From the NCBI GenBank assembly GCA_009775535.1, contig VSPW01000032.1, positions 1 through 13,122 on the forward strand: 13,122 nt of DNA, written 5' to 3'. The notes beneath the pieces are model-generated. The model did not search any database, had not been told where the DNA came from, and saw only the letters and a program-made list of their open reading frames with translations. A program made the translations under genes and the position numbers. Below, in pieces: positions 7,131-13,122 of this stretch (position 1 is its first letter; every line of letters begins with the position of its first letter). This stretch comes from Muribaculaceae bacterium. GTDB lineage: Bacteria; Bacteroidota; Bacteroidia; Bacteroidales; Muribaculaceae.

Positions 7131-7172
7131 TATATACAGAAATAGCTCCATGCGGAGCTATTTCTGTATATA
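7131..7172 (-). terminator. Perfect 19-bp hairpin, terminator of glgB
   Basis: Arms 7131-7149 and 7154-7172 are exact reverse complements around the 4-nt loop ATGC. The GC-rich core (AGCTCC/GGAGCT) is flanked by A-rich sequence on one side and T-rich on the other, the usual shape of an intrinsic terminator that can work in either direction. It begins 12 nt after the glgB stop codon. A long uninterrupted T-tract is missing beyond the outer stem, so the working tail is probably the outer arm ATTTCTGTATATA itself. Confidence 0.75.
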
Positions 7173-7183
7173 AAGGTGTATAT

Positions 7184-9226
7184 TTACTTTTGATTTTTAC
7201 GAGGTCTTCCACGGCGTGGCTTGCGCCGTTTAAGCACTTGTACTGTCCGCGATGGCAGATATAGCCTCAACCATTCCATTCCTATCGGTTTGTACAGCGG
7301 GTCGGTTTGCGTCATATGTTCAACAGACATATCGATGTTGCCGTATCCTCCGAATTTTGGGTCATCGCTTGACATTACGACATCATATGTGCCGGGTTGG
7401 GCTAATATCCCATAGCCGTTGAATGATTTTCCGGGATTGAAATTAAATACAAATACAAGGTCGCCACGGCTGAATGCAAGGACTTGGTCATCGTCCTTTT
7501 CCCAAAGCTTCCTTACAGGCAGGGACTGGAAATTGTGTATACCGCTCACCAGTCCAATCATTGCATTATCAAATTCATTAAGGTATCCGTACTGCAGATC
7601 GTCCCGGTCAACAAGGCTCCATTGCCTCCTTGCATACTTATAGCTCCAACCATTGCCTTCGCGAGGGAAGTCGATCCATTCAGGATGGCCGAACTCATTG
7701 CCCATGAAATTGAGGTATCCGCCATTTATTGTTGCTAGTGTCACCAGGCGTATCATCTTGTGCAGGGCAATTCCCCTTGCGACAGTCATATTTTCATCGC
7801 CTTTCATCATATGCCAGTACATCTGGTCGTCGATAAGGCGGAATATTACTGTCTTGTCGCCTACTAGGGCCTGGTCATGGCTTTCGACATATGAAATTGT
7901 CTTCTCATCGTCTCGGCGGTTGGTGAGTTCCCAAAATATTGATGTAGGGTGCCAGTCTTCATCCTTTTTCTCTTTCAGTGTCTTTATCCAGTAATCGGGT
8001 ATGCCCATTGCCAGCCTGTAGTCAAATCCCATGCCACCGTCCTTGAACGGCATTGCCAGTCCGGGCATACCGCTCATTTCCTCCGCGATAGTGATGGCTG
8101 AAGGCTTTATTTCGTGTATCAGTAGGTTGGCCAGGGTCAGGTATGTTATTGCGTCAGTGTCCTGTGAGCCGTTATAATAGTCTCCATAACTACCGAATGC
8201 CTGTCCTAGGCCATGGCTATAATATAGCATTGATGTCACACCGTCAAAGCGGTATCCGTCGAACCGGTATTCTTCAAGCCAATACTTACAATTTGACAGA
8301 AGGAAATGCAGCACCTCATTTTTACCATAATCGAAACAAAGGGAATCCCATGCAGGATGTTCTCTCCGCGGGCCGCTGTGGAAGTATAGGTCGGGTGATC
8401 CGTCCAACTTTCCGAGCCCTTCATTTTCATTCTTTACAGCATGTGAATGTACGATATCCATTATCACTGCTATGCCTAGTGAGTGTGCTTTGTCGACAAG
8501 TGACTTAAGGTCGTCGGGAGTCCCGAATCGGCTTGAAGCTGCAAAAAAGCTGGATACATGGTAGCCGAATGACCCATAATAGGGGTGCTCCTGTATGGCC
8601 ATTATTTGTATGGCATTATAGCCGTCAGATGCGATCCTAGGCAAGACCTTATCCCGGAATTCGACATATGAGCCGACACCTTCAGACTCTTGGGCCATTC
8701 CAATGTGGCATTCATATATCAATAACGGATCAGTTTTCGGTGTAAATTTTCTTACCTTCCATTTATATGGCTTATCCGGTGCCCATACTTGAGCAGAGAA
8801 CAGGTGTGTATGTTCGTCTTGTACCACACGTGTCGCATATGCCGGGATGCGTTCGCCTATACCACCATCCCAATGGACCATCATCTTGTAAAGGTCGCCG
8901 TGGTGTATCGATTCGGCAGGAAGGACTATTTCCCATACTCCGTTTGGACGTTTTTCCAGGCGGTATCTCATTTCTTCTTTCCAGCCAGAAAAGTCTCCTA
9001 TAAGAGTTATACCTGTTGCATTTGGCGCCCATTCACGGAAAACCCAAGAGCCATTGTCAAGATGGTGCAATCCAAAATATTTATGTGCATTGGCAAAAGA
9101 ATCAAGTGAATCGGTTCCGGTCAAGAGCTCGGCCTCTTTACGTAATACGTCCTCATGACGTCCTGTTATGGCTTCAGAATATGGTTGCAACCAAGGATCG
9201 TTGCTGATGATGGGAAGTTTTGCCAT
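7184..9226 (-). CDS. glgB: 1,4-alpha-glucan (glycogen) branching enzyme, GH13, eukaryote-like type
   Basis: Makes alpha-1,6 branches in glycogen by cutting and re-attaching alpha-1,4 chains, in the cytoplasm. Seen: an N-terminal CBM48 module (about 55-150, FREWAPNATGITLIGDFSGW); a GH13 (beta/alpha)8 barrel (about 165-560) with conserved region I DIVHSH (257-262); nucleophile Asp328 in YRFDGV; acid/base Glu382 in TIAEEMSG; and transition-state Asp451 in VESHDQ. A C-terminal all-beta domain follows. The sequence is close to the Bacteroides and eukaryotic GBE1 type, not E. coli GlgB. The 680 residues end in KRRKPRRGRPRKNQK, a basic tail with an AT-hook-like RRGRPRK core; Bacteroides enzymes, as I recall them, stop before such a tail. 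It has its own promoter-like -7 box upstream, and a terminator separates it from the lipoprotein gene. recO lies 104 nt upstream. Confidence 0.97.
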   Translation of the reverse strand: MAKLPIISNDPWLQPYSEAITGRHEDVLRKEAELLTGTDSLDSFANAHKYFGLHHLDNGSWVFREWAPNATGITLIGDFSGWKEEMRYRLEKRPNGVWEIVLPAESIHHGDLYKMMVHWDGGIGERIPAYATRVVQDEHTHLFSAQVWAPDKPYKWKVRKFTPKTDPLLIYECHIGMAQESEGVGSYVEFRDKVLPRIASDGYNAIQIMAIQEHPYYGSFGYHVSSFFAASSRFGTPDDLKSLVDKAHSLGIAVIMDIVHSHAVKNENEGLGKLDGSPDLYFHSGPRREHPAWDSLCFDYGKNEVLHFLLSNCKYWLEEYRFDGYRFDGVTSMLYYSHGLGQAFGSYGDYYNGSQDTDAITYLTLANLLIHEIKPSAITIAEEMSGMPGLAMPFKDGGMGFDYRLAMGIPDYWIKTLKEKKDEDWHPTSIFWELTNRRDDEKTISYVESHDQALVGDKTVIFRLIDDQMYWHMMKGDENMTVARGIALHKMIRLVTLATINGGYLNFMGNEFGHPEWIDFPREGNGWSYKYARRQWSLVDRDDLQYGYLNEFDNAMIGLVSGIHNFQSLPVRKLWEKDDDQVLAFSRGDLVFVFNFNPGKSFNGYGILAQPGTYDVVMSSDDPKFGGYGNIDMSVEHMTQTDPLYKPIGMEWLRLYLPSRTVQVLKRRKPRRGRPRKNQK

Positions 9227-9275
9227 GATATTAATTGTTTTGGTTTGTTATGTCAGGTTTATGACAATAGATAGA

Positions 9276-9283
9276 CAAACTTA
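9276..9283 (-). promoter_or_regulatory. Candidate -7 box for glgB
   Basis: On the minus strand TAAGTTTG matches TAnnTTTG, about 50 nt before the glgB ATG, giving an expected leader of about 43 nt. No convincing -33 TTTG lies at 19-21 nt spacing; the nearest TTG is 15 nt away. This is therefore a tentative call. Confidence 0.4.
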
Positions 9284-9330
9284 CGCAAAATAAGTCAACA
9301 ATCCGTGTATTTAACTAAATTTATAAGAGG

Positions 9331-10059
9331 TTATCCCATAGTTTCCCTTAAGACTTGTATTGATGATATCGAAGAAATATGAGAAAAGTGAATGGAATAG
9401 TATTCCAATATGCCATCAAGAATGTCATTCCGTTGTTTGCGGTTGAGGCGGAACATATTTAGGTTCCGTTCTGACATCATTGCAAGTGCAGCTACAGTGC
9501 GTGCCTTTTCGGGAGACAGGTAATGGGTATGCAGCGGTGGGGTAGGACGGAATATACCTTCCGACATATCGAATATGTAACCTTGTTTCCATGTGCCTAA
9601 GTCAGGTTCAATCCCAAGAAAACGGCTTAATCCGTATAAAAATGACAGATGGAAATTCCCTATGCCTTGGTCGATTCTGGCAAGCCGTTGTATTCCTGTG
9701 GCTATATAGTCAAATAATATTGAGTCGGGATGGCTATCGCGAAGCACGATACCGAGTATTTCGGCAAGGAATACGGCTATTGATGTTTTTATAGGATTAG
9801 CGTTTATGGCCAGTAGGTTGCATCCCCAAGGAATAAGTTCCTTTATAGTATGTATATCCCGTCCCGTCCTTATGTCGCATATGCACTCTATAAAAGATAG
9901 GGGCATTGTCAATGCCTTGCGGCGTCGTCCTTCCTTTGATTGTCCGGACGAAATCTGGAATGACATCAGCCCGCATTCCCTGGAATATGCAGAAAGTATT
10001 GCAGATGAATCATTATATCGGACAGTCCTAAGGCATATGCAATGCAGGGTGGTGTACAT
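9331..10059 (-). CDS. recO: DNA repair protein RecO
   Basis: Recombination mediator of the RecFOR pathway, which helps load RecA onto SSB-coated single-stranded DNA. Seen: an N-terminal OB-fold (about 1-80) with LRTVRYNDSSAILSAYSRECGLMSFQ, the typical RecO opening in which a switch to transfer into and out of repair is read as YxDxSxIxxxYTxxxG; and a helical C-terminal domain (about 85-240) with IAVFLAEILGIVLRD and FHLSFLYGLSRFLGI. The zinc-finger Cys4 motif of some RecO proteins is absent, as I recall for Bacteroidota. Length (242) is normal. The start codon is the only sensible one: the OB fold begins at residue 3. It is divergent from the tRNA-Glu unit, with 187 nt between them. Confidence 0.92.
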   Translation of the reverse strand: MYTTLHCICLRTVRYNDSSAILSAYSRECGLMSFQISSGQSKEGRRRKALTMPLSFIECICDIRTGRDIHTIKELIPWGCNLLAINANPIKTSIAVFLAEILGIVLRDSHPDSILFDYIATGIQRLARIDQGIGNFHLSFLYGLSRFLGIEPDLGTWKQGYIFDMSEGIFRPTPPLHTHYLSPEKARTVAALAMMSERNLNMFRLNRKQRNDILDGILEYYSIHFSHISSISSIQVLRETMG

Positions 10060-10087
10060 GGTTATACATATATTATTAATATAGGTG

Positions 10088-10095
10088 CAAATATA
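10088..10095 (-). promoter_or_regulatory. Candidate -7 box for recO
   Basis: On the minus strand TATATTTG fits TAnnTTTG exactly, 28 nt before the recO ATG. No TTG is seen at the right distance for a -33 box. In Bacteroidota the -7 box carries most of the information, so the call is reasonable but not firm. Confidence 0.45.
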
Positions 10096-10196
10096 GTTGT
10101 AATTTATGTATAAATGCGGTTTTTAGTTTTGGCTTATGATGAAATCACACCAAAAACAAATAAAAAAGCTTAAAATGATGTATTTACGTACAAAAA

Positions 10197-10228
10197 TTTG
10201 TGAGAATCAAAAAAAATGTCTATTTTTG
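10197..10228 (+). promoter_or_regulatory. Consensus Bacteroidota promoter of the tRNA-Glu/rpsT unit
   Basis: TTTG (10197-10200), a 20-nt spacer and TATTTTTG (10221-10228) match the sigma-ABfr consensus at all fixed positions. The -7 box has the same sequence as that of the lipoprotein promoter at 7067-7074. The start of transcription should be near 10235, only about 12 nt before the first tRNA. No other promoter is visible up to the terminator at 10704, so it probably drives the whole unit. Confidence 0.75.
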
Positions 10229-10246
10229 CACCGCTTTTCTACGCAA

Positions 10247-10318
10247 GGCCCATTCGTCTATCGGTTAGGACGCAAGATTTTCATTCTTGAAAGAGGAGTT
10301 CGATTCTCCTATGGGCTA
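10247..10318 (+). tRNA. tRNA-Glu (anticodon TTC), copy 1
   Basis: A 72-nt cloverleaf: acceptor stem GGCCCAT with ATGGGCT (first pair G-U), discriminator A, anticodon stem CAAGA/TCTTG around the loop TTTTCAT with anticodon TTC at 10280-10282, and a T-arm with the standard GTTCGATTC. CCA is not encoded; the base after the discriminator is C and then T. It is identical to the copy at 10626-10697. It is the first product of a mixed tRNA and mRNA transcript with rpsT, 32 nt upstream of the rpsT start. Confidence 0.97.
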
Positions 10319-10350
10319 CTATTAACAAGAAAATAAAGTTATTCAAAAAA

Positions 10351-10608
10351 ATGGCAAATCATAAGTCGTCTATCAAACGCATCCGTCAGACTGCTGCCCG
10401 TCGTCTGCGCAACCGTTACTATGCAAAGACTGCGCGTAATGCGGTACGCAACCTACGCAAAATGACAAATAAGGAAGAAGCTGCTGTAAAGCTCCAGAAG
10501 GTAAGCGCAATGCTTGACCGTCTTGCTTCAAAGAAGGCTATCTCAAAGAATAAGGCTTCCAACCTGAAGAGCAAGCTTGCCAAGTATGTGGCAAAACTCG
10601 CCGCTTAA
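10351..10608 (+). CDS. rpsT: 30S ribosomal protein S20
   Basis: Small basic protein that binds 16S rRNA early in assembly of the small subunit. The 85 residues are the standard length for Bacteroidales S20. Seen: the family opening MANHKSSIKRIRQTAARRLRNR, and a long helical body rich in Lys and Arg ending in AKLAA, with no acidic insertions. The start is preceded by an A-run (CAAAAAA just before ATG) and no Shine-Dalgarno, as usual in Bacteroidota. The gene is enclosed by two identical tRNA-Glu genes (32 nt and 17 nt away), so its mRNA ends are probably made by RNase P and RNase Z cutting at the tRNAs. Confidence 0.98.
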   Translation: MANHKSSIKRIRQTAARRLRNRYYAKTARNAVRNLRKMTNKEEAAVKLQKVSAMLDRLASKKAISKNKASNLKSKLAKYVAKLAA

Positions 10609-10625
10609 GGTTTAGTGTCCTCAAT

Positions 10626-10697
10626 GGCCCATTCGTCTATCGGTTAGGACGCAAGATTTTCATTCTTGAAAGAGGAGTTCGATTCTCCTATGGGCTA
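10626..10697 (+). tRNA. tRNA-Glu (anticodon TTC), copy 2
   Basis: Base for base identical to the copy at 10247-10318, including discriminator A and no encoded CCA. It starts 17 nt after the rpsT stop codon and is followed directly by the intrinsic terminator. The identity ends almost exactly at the tRNA boundaries (the next C is shared, then they diverge), so the duplicated part is the tRNA only. Confidence 0.97.
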
Positions 10698-10703
10698 CAT
10701 TTG

Positions 10704-10742
10704 AAAACTTATCTCGGTTTGGGATAAGTTTTTTATTTTTTT
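10704..10742 (+). terminator. Intrinsic terminator of the tRNA-Glu/rpsT unit
   Basis: Arms 10704-10715 and 10721-10732 pair over 12 bp (AAAACTTATC with GATAAGTTTT, plus a G-U and a C-G pair) around the loop GGTTT. A T-rich tail follows through 10742. It lies 6 nt after the second tRNA, the classical place for a stop. Confidence 0.88.
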
Positions 10743-10773
10743 GAAAAACACTACTTAATAGATAATAAATCCA

Positions 10774-10781
10774 TATCTTTG
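10774..10781 (+). promoter_or_regulatory. Candidate -7 box of the LamG-like gene
   Basis: TATCTTTG matches TAnnTTTG, 43 nt before the ATG at 10825. The only clear TTTG upstream (10740-10743) is 30 nt away, too far for a normal -33 box. It follows directly after the terminator of the tRNA unit, so the downstream gene needs a promoter here. Confidence 0.5.
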
Positions 10782-10824
10782 CATTTATAAACCAAATAAT
10801 ACTTGTAACCTTAAAAATTAGTTT

Positions 10825-11829
10825 ATGAAGAAAATTTTACTCAGTGTTGTTTTACTTTCGTTAATGCCTATGCTTGCATTTGCTCAAGACAATAATAAGG
10901 CTATCCAGATGACCAATGTTAATTCCTTTACAAGGACGGCACAACGAATCAGCGTTTCAGAAAGTGTACTCGGACTCAATCGAGATTATTCCGATTGGGG
11001 GGTGATAGATTTCTCATTTACCATGGGTATGTGGGCTAATGTTTCATCTTACAGTGATTATTTTGGTGGTGCTGTGATCTTAGGCCATCAGCCAGAGACA
11101 CACATTAATTATAATGGAAGCTTTTTCCTGGCATGTAATAAGAATGGCGAATTGGTGCTTAACGGCAAGGAGAAATCCGGAAACGATTACGCAAACTTCA
11201 ATGTAACTGGCTCCAAATCTATTGTCATTGACGATTGGGCATATTATGCACTTGTATATGATGCAGATACAAAGACAATAAAAGCTTATTTGGATGGAGT
11301 AGAGATAGCATCTAAGACTTATTCTGTCGGTGTCGGTGTTCCTTTGTTCCCGGACAACCCATGTTTGTTTGCTTTTGGCAGCATAGGTTTTAATGGAGCT
11401 GTTGATGAAGTCCATATTTACAAGGCAGCCTTGACAGGGGATCAGTTGAAGTTGGCTTCCAATACTCCGGCCGCAGTAGAAAATCTGGTAGGCTTCTATA
11501 AATTTGATGAAGTATCTGTCGGTACAACAAGCCAGTTCGACAATTTTGGCTCATCAGACGAAAAGGCTCTATACCGTGTTGGTACAGGTTCTGCCGACGG
11601 TTCAGGCGTCATCAGCTGTGGGTCAAACCATGCAGAAAAGGCACCTACATTTGTAGAAGGAAGAAAGATAAAGAGCGGCATTGATAATATCACTGTTGGA
11701 GGTGTTGTTGTATGCGAAGAGGCATATTACAATCTGAATGGTGTTAAGATCTCATCTGAAAACCTTGTTCCGGGTATCTATATCCACCGTACAGTAGAAG
11801 GTAAAGTTGAAAAGGTCTATGTAAAATAA
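10825..11829 (+). CDS. Secreted LamG/concanavalin-like domain protein with Prevotella-style C-terminal tail
   Basis: A 334-residue exported protein of unknown role. Seen: a signal peptide (1-20, cleavage after AFA before QDNN); a LamG-3/concanavalin A-like jelly-roll domain (about 55-205) with the family patterns FSFTMGMWANVSS, DDWAYYALVYDADTKTIKAYLDGVEIAS and GFNGAVDEVHIYKAALTGDQL; a second strand-rich part (about 215-275); and a C-terminal tail YYNLNGVKISSENLVPGIYIHRTVEGKVEKVYVK (301-334, given by its ends YYNLNG and VYVK). This tail resembles those on many secreted Prevotella and Muribaculaceae proteins, where it is thought to be a sorting or anchoring element; that role is inference. LamG domains bind glycans or proteins; no catalytic residues are recognisable. 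It is probably monocistronic, with its own promoter and terminator. Confidence 0.85.
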   Translation: MKKILLSVVLLSLMPMLAFAQDNNKAIQMTNVNSFTRTAQRISVSESVLGLNRDYSDWGVIDFSFTMGMWANVSSYSDYFGGAVILGHQPETHINYNGSFFLACNKNGELVLNGKEKSGNDYANFNVTGSKSIVIDDWAYYALVYDADTKTIKAYLDGVEIASKTYSVGVGVPLFPDNPCLFAFGSIGFNGAVDEVHIYKAALTGDQLKLASNTPAAVENLVGFYKFDEVSVGTTSQFDNFGSSDEKALYRVGTGSADGSGVISCGSNHAEKAPTFVEGRKIKSGIDNITVGGVVVCEEAYYNLNGVKISSENLVPGIYIHRTVEGKVEKVYVK

Positions 11830-11843
11830 ATAGGCTTCATTAT

Positions 11844-11888
11844 AAATAAAGGCGTGGAATCAAAAGTATTGGTTCTGCGTCTTTATTT
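11844..11888 (+). terminator. Intrinsic terminator after the LamG-like gene
   Basis: Arms 11844-11861 and 11871-11888 pair over 18 positions, several of them G-U, around a 9-nt loop. The outer part AATAAAG/CTTTATT is perfect. It starts 15 nt after the stop codon. The tail is TTTTAAAAAATA-like and short in T, so efficiency is uncertain. Confidence 0.6.
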
Positions 11889-11914
11889 TAAAAAATATAT
11901 TTAATTTTTTCTAT

Positions 11915-12475
11915 ATGGGAAAATCTCCATCTAAAGTTATTACGGTATATGGCGCTTCTTCTCGTAGGATAGATTGCCGATTTATTGATGCAGCCAGACA
12001 TCTGGGTGAGCTTATAGGGCGTTCCGGATATACGCTTGTATGTGGTGGGGGACATACTGGTGTAATGGGGGCGGCTATTGATGGTGTTCTTTCTGAGGGA
12101 GGAGAGGCAGTCGGCATTCTTCCTGCTTTTATGGTTGAACGAAAATGGCAGCATCCTGGGTTGACAAGAATGGTCTCTACCTCAACGATGCACGAAAGGA
12201 AAAGCCGTATGGTGGAGGATGCTTGTGGTATTATTGCATGTCCCGGTGGTGTCGGTACGATTGAAGAACTCATGGAGATAATAACATGGCGTAAACTTGG
12301 CCTTTGGGACGGACATATTGTCATACTCAATGTTGACGGCTATTATGATCCATTGCTACAGATGTTGCATAAAGGTATAGAATATGATTTTATGCGAAGT
12401 GATGATGCCGGATTATGGCATGTCGCTGCAACTCCAGAGGAGGCTGTTGATTACATTTTACATACTTTGAAATAG
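11915..12475 (+). CDS. LOG-family protein (TIGR00730-type nucleoside 5'-monophosphate phosphoribohydrolase)
   Basis: Cytoplasmic enzyme of the Lonely Guy family, which releases the base from a nucleoside 5'-monophosphate; plant and actinobacterial members act on cytokinin ribotides, while bacterial relatives such as PpnN act on ordinary nucleotides. Seen: a Rossmann-like opening VITVYGASS (8-16); GGGHTGVMGAAIDGVL (44-59), the phosphate-binding region; the active-site MHERKSRM (92-99), with Arg95 and Lys96; and the family signature PGGVGTIEE (110-118) with catalytic Glu117 or Glu118. The 186 residues match the short type I LOG form. Only 85 nt separate it from the LamG gene, with a terminator in between; the promoter must lie in 11888-11914, where I see only a TATATTTA that fits poorly. 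The DUF4271 gene starts 3 nt downstream. Confidence 0.93.
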   Translation: MGKSPSKVITVYGASSRRIDCRFIDAARHLGELIGRSGYTLVCGGGHTGVMGAAIDGVLSEGGEAVGILPAFMVERKWQHPGLTRMVSTSTMHERKSRMVEDACGIIACPGGVGTIEELMEIITWRKLGLWDGHIVILNVDGYYDPLLQMLHKGIEYDFMRSDDAGLWHVAATPEEAVDYILHTLK

Positions 12476-12478
12476 TTT

Positions 12479-13122
12479 ATGCCCTTGGATTCAATGATTA
12501 GTGGTACATATTTAAAATCTGAGGTAGTCGACGTAGTCAATGATTCTGTAATCTTGGCGGATACTGTACATGTAGAGCTATGCCCATTAATTGTCAATCC
12601 GTTGGATACGGCTATGGCTATATCTTCCCGTCCTGCATCCTATCTCTATGGCCTTGAGCCTGGGGCGAAGATGCATAATCCAGGGAACGATTCGTTTATA
12701 CTTGGTGCGTTTATCGCTCTTGTTGTGTTCTTTATATTTAATTTCAAAAGTTTACACCGCTTTTTAGGTGTATATGGAAAGGCTCTCTATAAATTGCGTA
12801 AAAGTGAAAATGTGTTTGATGACCATACAGCAAGTGAAGCGCGTATCAATATTATGCTGGTGGTACAATGGTGCTTTTGCGTTGCGGTAATATTGTACTT
12901 TTGGTTATATTCGGTCTACATGCCGGTGAGTTGCCCTACGTATGGCGGTTATATGGGGACTATCGGCAGGTTGTTTTTGCTTGCGGTTGTCTATTATGTC
13001 CTACAATTTTTATCATATGCGGTTGTCGCATATGCATTTGCTCCCGATAGGAATGTTGGGGCACAATGGCTTAAAGGGTACGAGGCGTTAAATGCATACA
13101 TGTCCCTAGGGCTTATGATACC
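12479..13122 (+). CDS. DUF4271 membrane protein, 3' end cut by window edge
   Basis: An open frame from ATG at 12479 runs without a stop to the last base (214 codons plus 2 nt). The start MPLDSMISGTYLKSE is followed by a polar region (1-70). Membrane segments are visible at about 72-88 (FILGAFIALVVFFIFNF), 127-148 (LVVQWCFCVAVILYFWLYSVYM) and 164-188 (LFLLAVVYYVLQFLSYAVVAYAF). The order, and the basic stretch between the first two segments (KALYKLRKSE), fit Bacteroidota DUF4271 proteins. The function is unknown. I recall that in Bacteroides this gene often precedes hemD and rnpA, so those may follow beyond the window. It begins 3 nt after the LOG gene, so translational coupling is likely. A second in-frame Met at residue 6 is an alternative start. 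Confidence 0.8.
   Translation, partial: MPLDSMISGTYLKSEVVDVVNDSVILADTVHVELCPLIVNPLDTAMAISSRPASYLYGLEPGAKMHNPGNDSFILGAFIALVVFFIFNFKSLHRFLGVYGKALYKLRKSENVFDDHTASEARINIMLVVQWCFCVAVILYFWLYSVYMPVSCPTYGGYMGTIGRLFLLAVVYYVLQFLSYAVVAYAFAPDRNVGAQWLKGYEALNAYMSLGLMI

Noticed and set aside
6910..7212. Minus-strand frame of 100 codons across the glgB/lipoprotein gap
   Set aside because: It overlaps the glgB end, the 19-bp terminator hairpin, the promoter and the lipoprotein start. The composition is that of translated AT-rich spacer, with no domain.
9227..9330. Possible riboswitch or small RNA in the glgB leader
   Set aside because: Only a 5-bp hairpin (ACTTA/TAAGT) is visible. The leader after the likely start is about 43 nt, too short for a known riboswitch.
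10060..10196. Small RNA or operator between recO and the tRNA promoter
   Set aside because: AT-rich with no stable stem, repeat or palindrome that I could see; only the recO -7 box stands out.
10136..10336. Plus-strand frame of 66 codons before rpsT
   Set aside because: It runs through the promoter and the whole first tRNA-Glu gene, so it cannot be a separate protein gene.
11911..12330. Minus-strand frame of 139 codons opposite the LOG gene
   Set aside because: It is a mirror frame of a clearly conserved enzyme. It is rich in Pro, Ser and Ile with no domain and has no promoter.
12868..13050. Plus-strand frame of 60 codons, Cys-rich and hydrophobic
   Set aside because: It is a shifted reading of the DUF4271 membrane gene, whose own frame is open from 12479 to the window end.
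1..13122. CRISPR array, insertion sequence or toxin-antitoxin pair
   Set aside because: No regularly spaced repeats, no transposase-like frame with terminal inverted repeats, and no pair of small overlapping genes were found. The only long exact repeat noticed is the tRNA-Glu duplication.

Overview
The window reads as chromosome of a member of the Bacteroidales (Bacteroidota), in the Bacteroides / Prevotella / Muribaculaceae range. Four things point there. Candidate promoters carry the Bacteroidota -7 box TAnnTTTG, with a -33 TTTG-like box in the two best cases. Starts are preceded by A-rich stretches rather than Shine-Dalgarno sites. The lipoprotein has an acidic stretch right after its lipobox Cys. 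The genes themselves are typical of the group: a C10 peptidase, a GH13 branching enzyme of the eukaryote-like type, a DUF4271 protein, and a LamG protein with a Prevotella-style C-terminal tail. I cannot name the genus.

Left and middle (38-10059, all on the minus strand). Read in the direction of transcription the order is recO, glgB (own promoter, then a 19-bp hairpin terminator), and then a run of eight closely spaced genes that follows the strong promoter at 7067-7097. The run is: a small lipoprotein, a membrane-anchored pseudokinase, a GNAT-type acyltransferase, an XRE/S24 regulator, trmB, an Mrp/NBP35 ATPase, aroQ and a C10 (streptopain-like) peptidase. Gaps in the run are only 9 to 57 nt and I found no match to the Bacteroidota -7 consensus in the gaps, so it may be one long transcript, though internal promoters cannot be excluded.

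Right (10197-13122, all on the plus strand). A consensus promoter drives a compact unit tRNA-Glu, rpsT, tRNA-Glu with two identical tRNA copies, closed by an intrinsic terminator. Then come a monocistronic secreted LamG-like protein with its own terminator, a LOG-family phosphoribohydrolase, and 3 nt later a DUF4271 membrane protein cut by the window edge.

Most of the window is housekeeping: recombination repair (RecO), glycogen branching (GlgB), tRNA m7G46 methylation (TrmB), Fe-S or ATPase carrier function (Mrp), the shikimate pathway (AroQ), ribosomal protein S20 and tRNA-Glu. The less ordinary part is the stretch 3802-6998, where a lipoprotein, a pseudokinase that has lost its catalytic Asp, an acyltransferase and a regulator with an intact LexA/CI-type self-cleavage apparatus are neighbours. 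I see no CRISPR array, insertion sequence, integrase, toxin-antitoxin pair or recognisable defence system. No stretch longer than about 190 bases lacks a gene.
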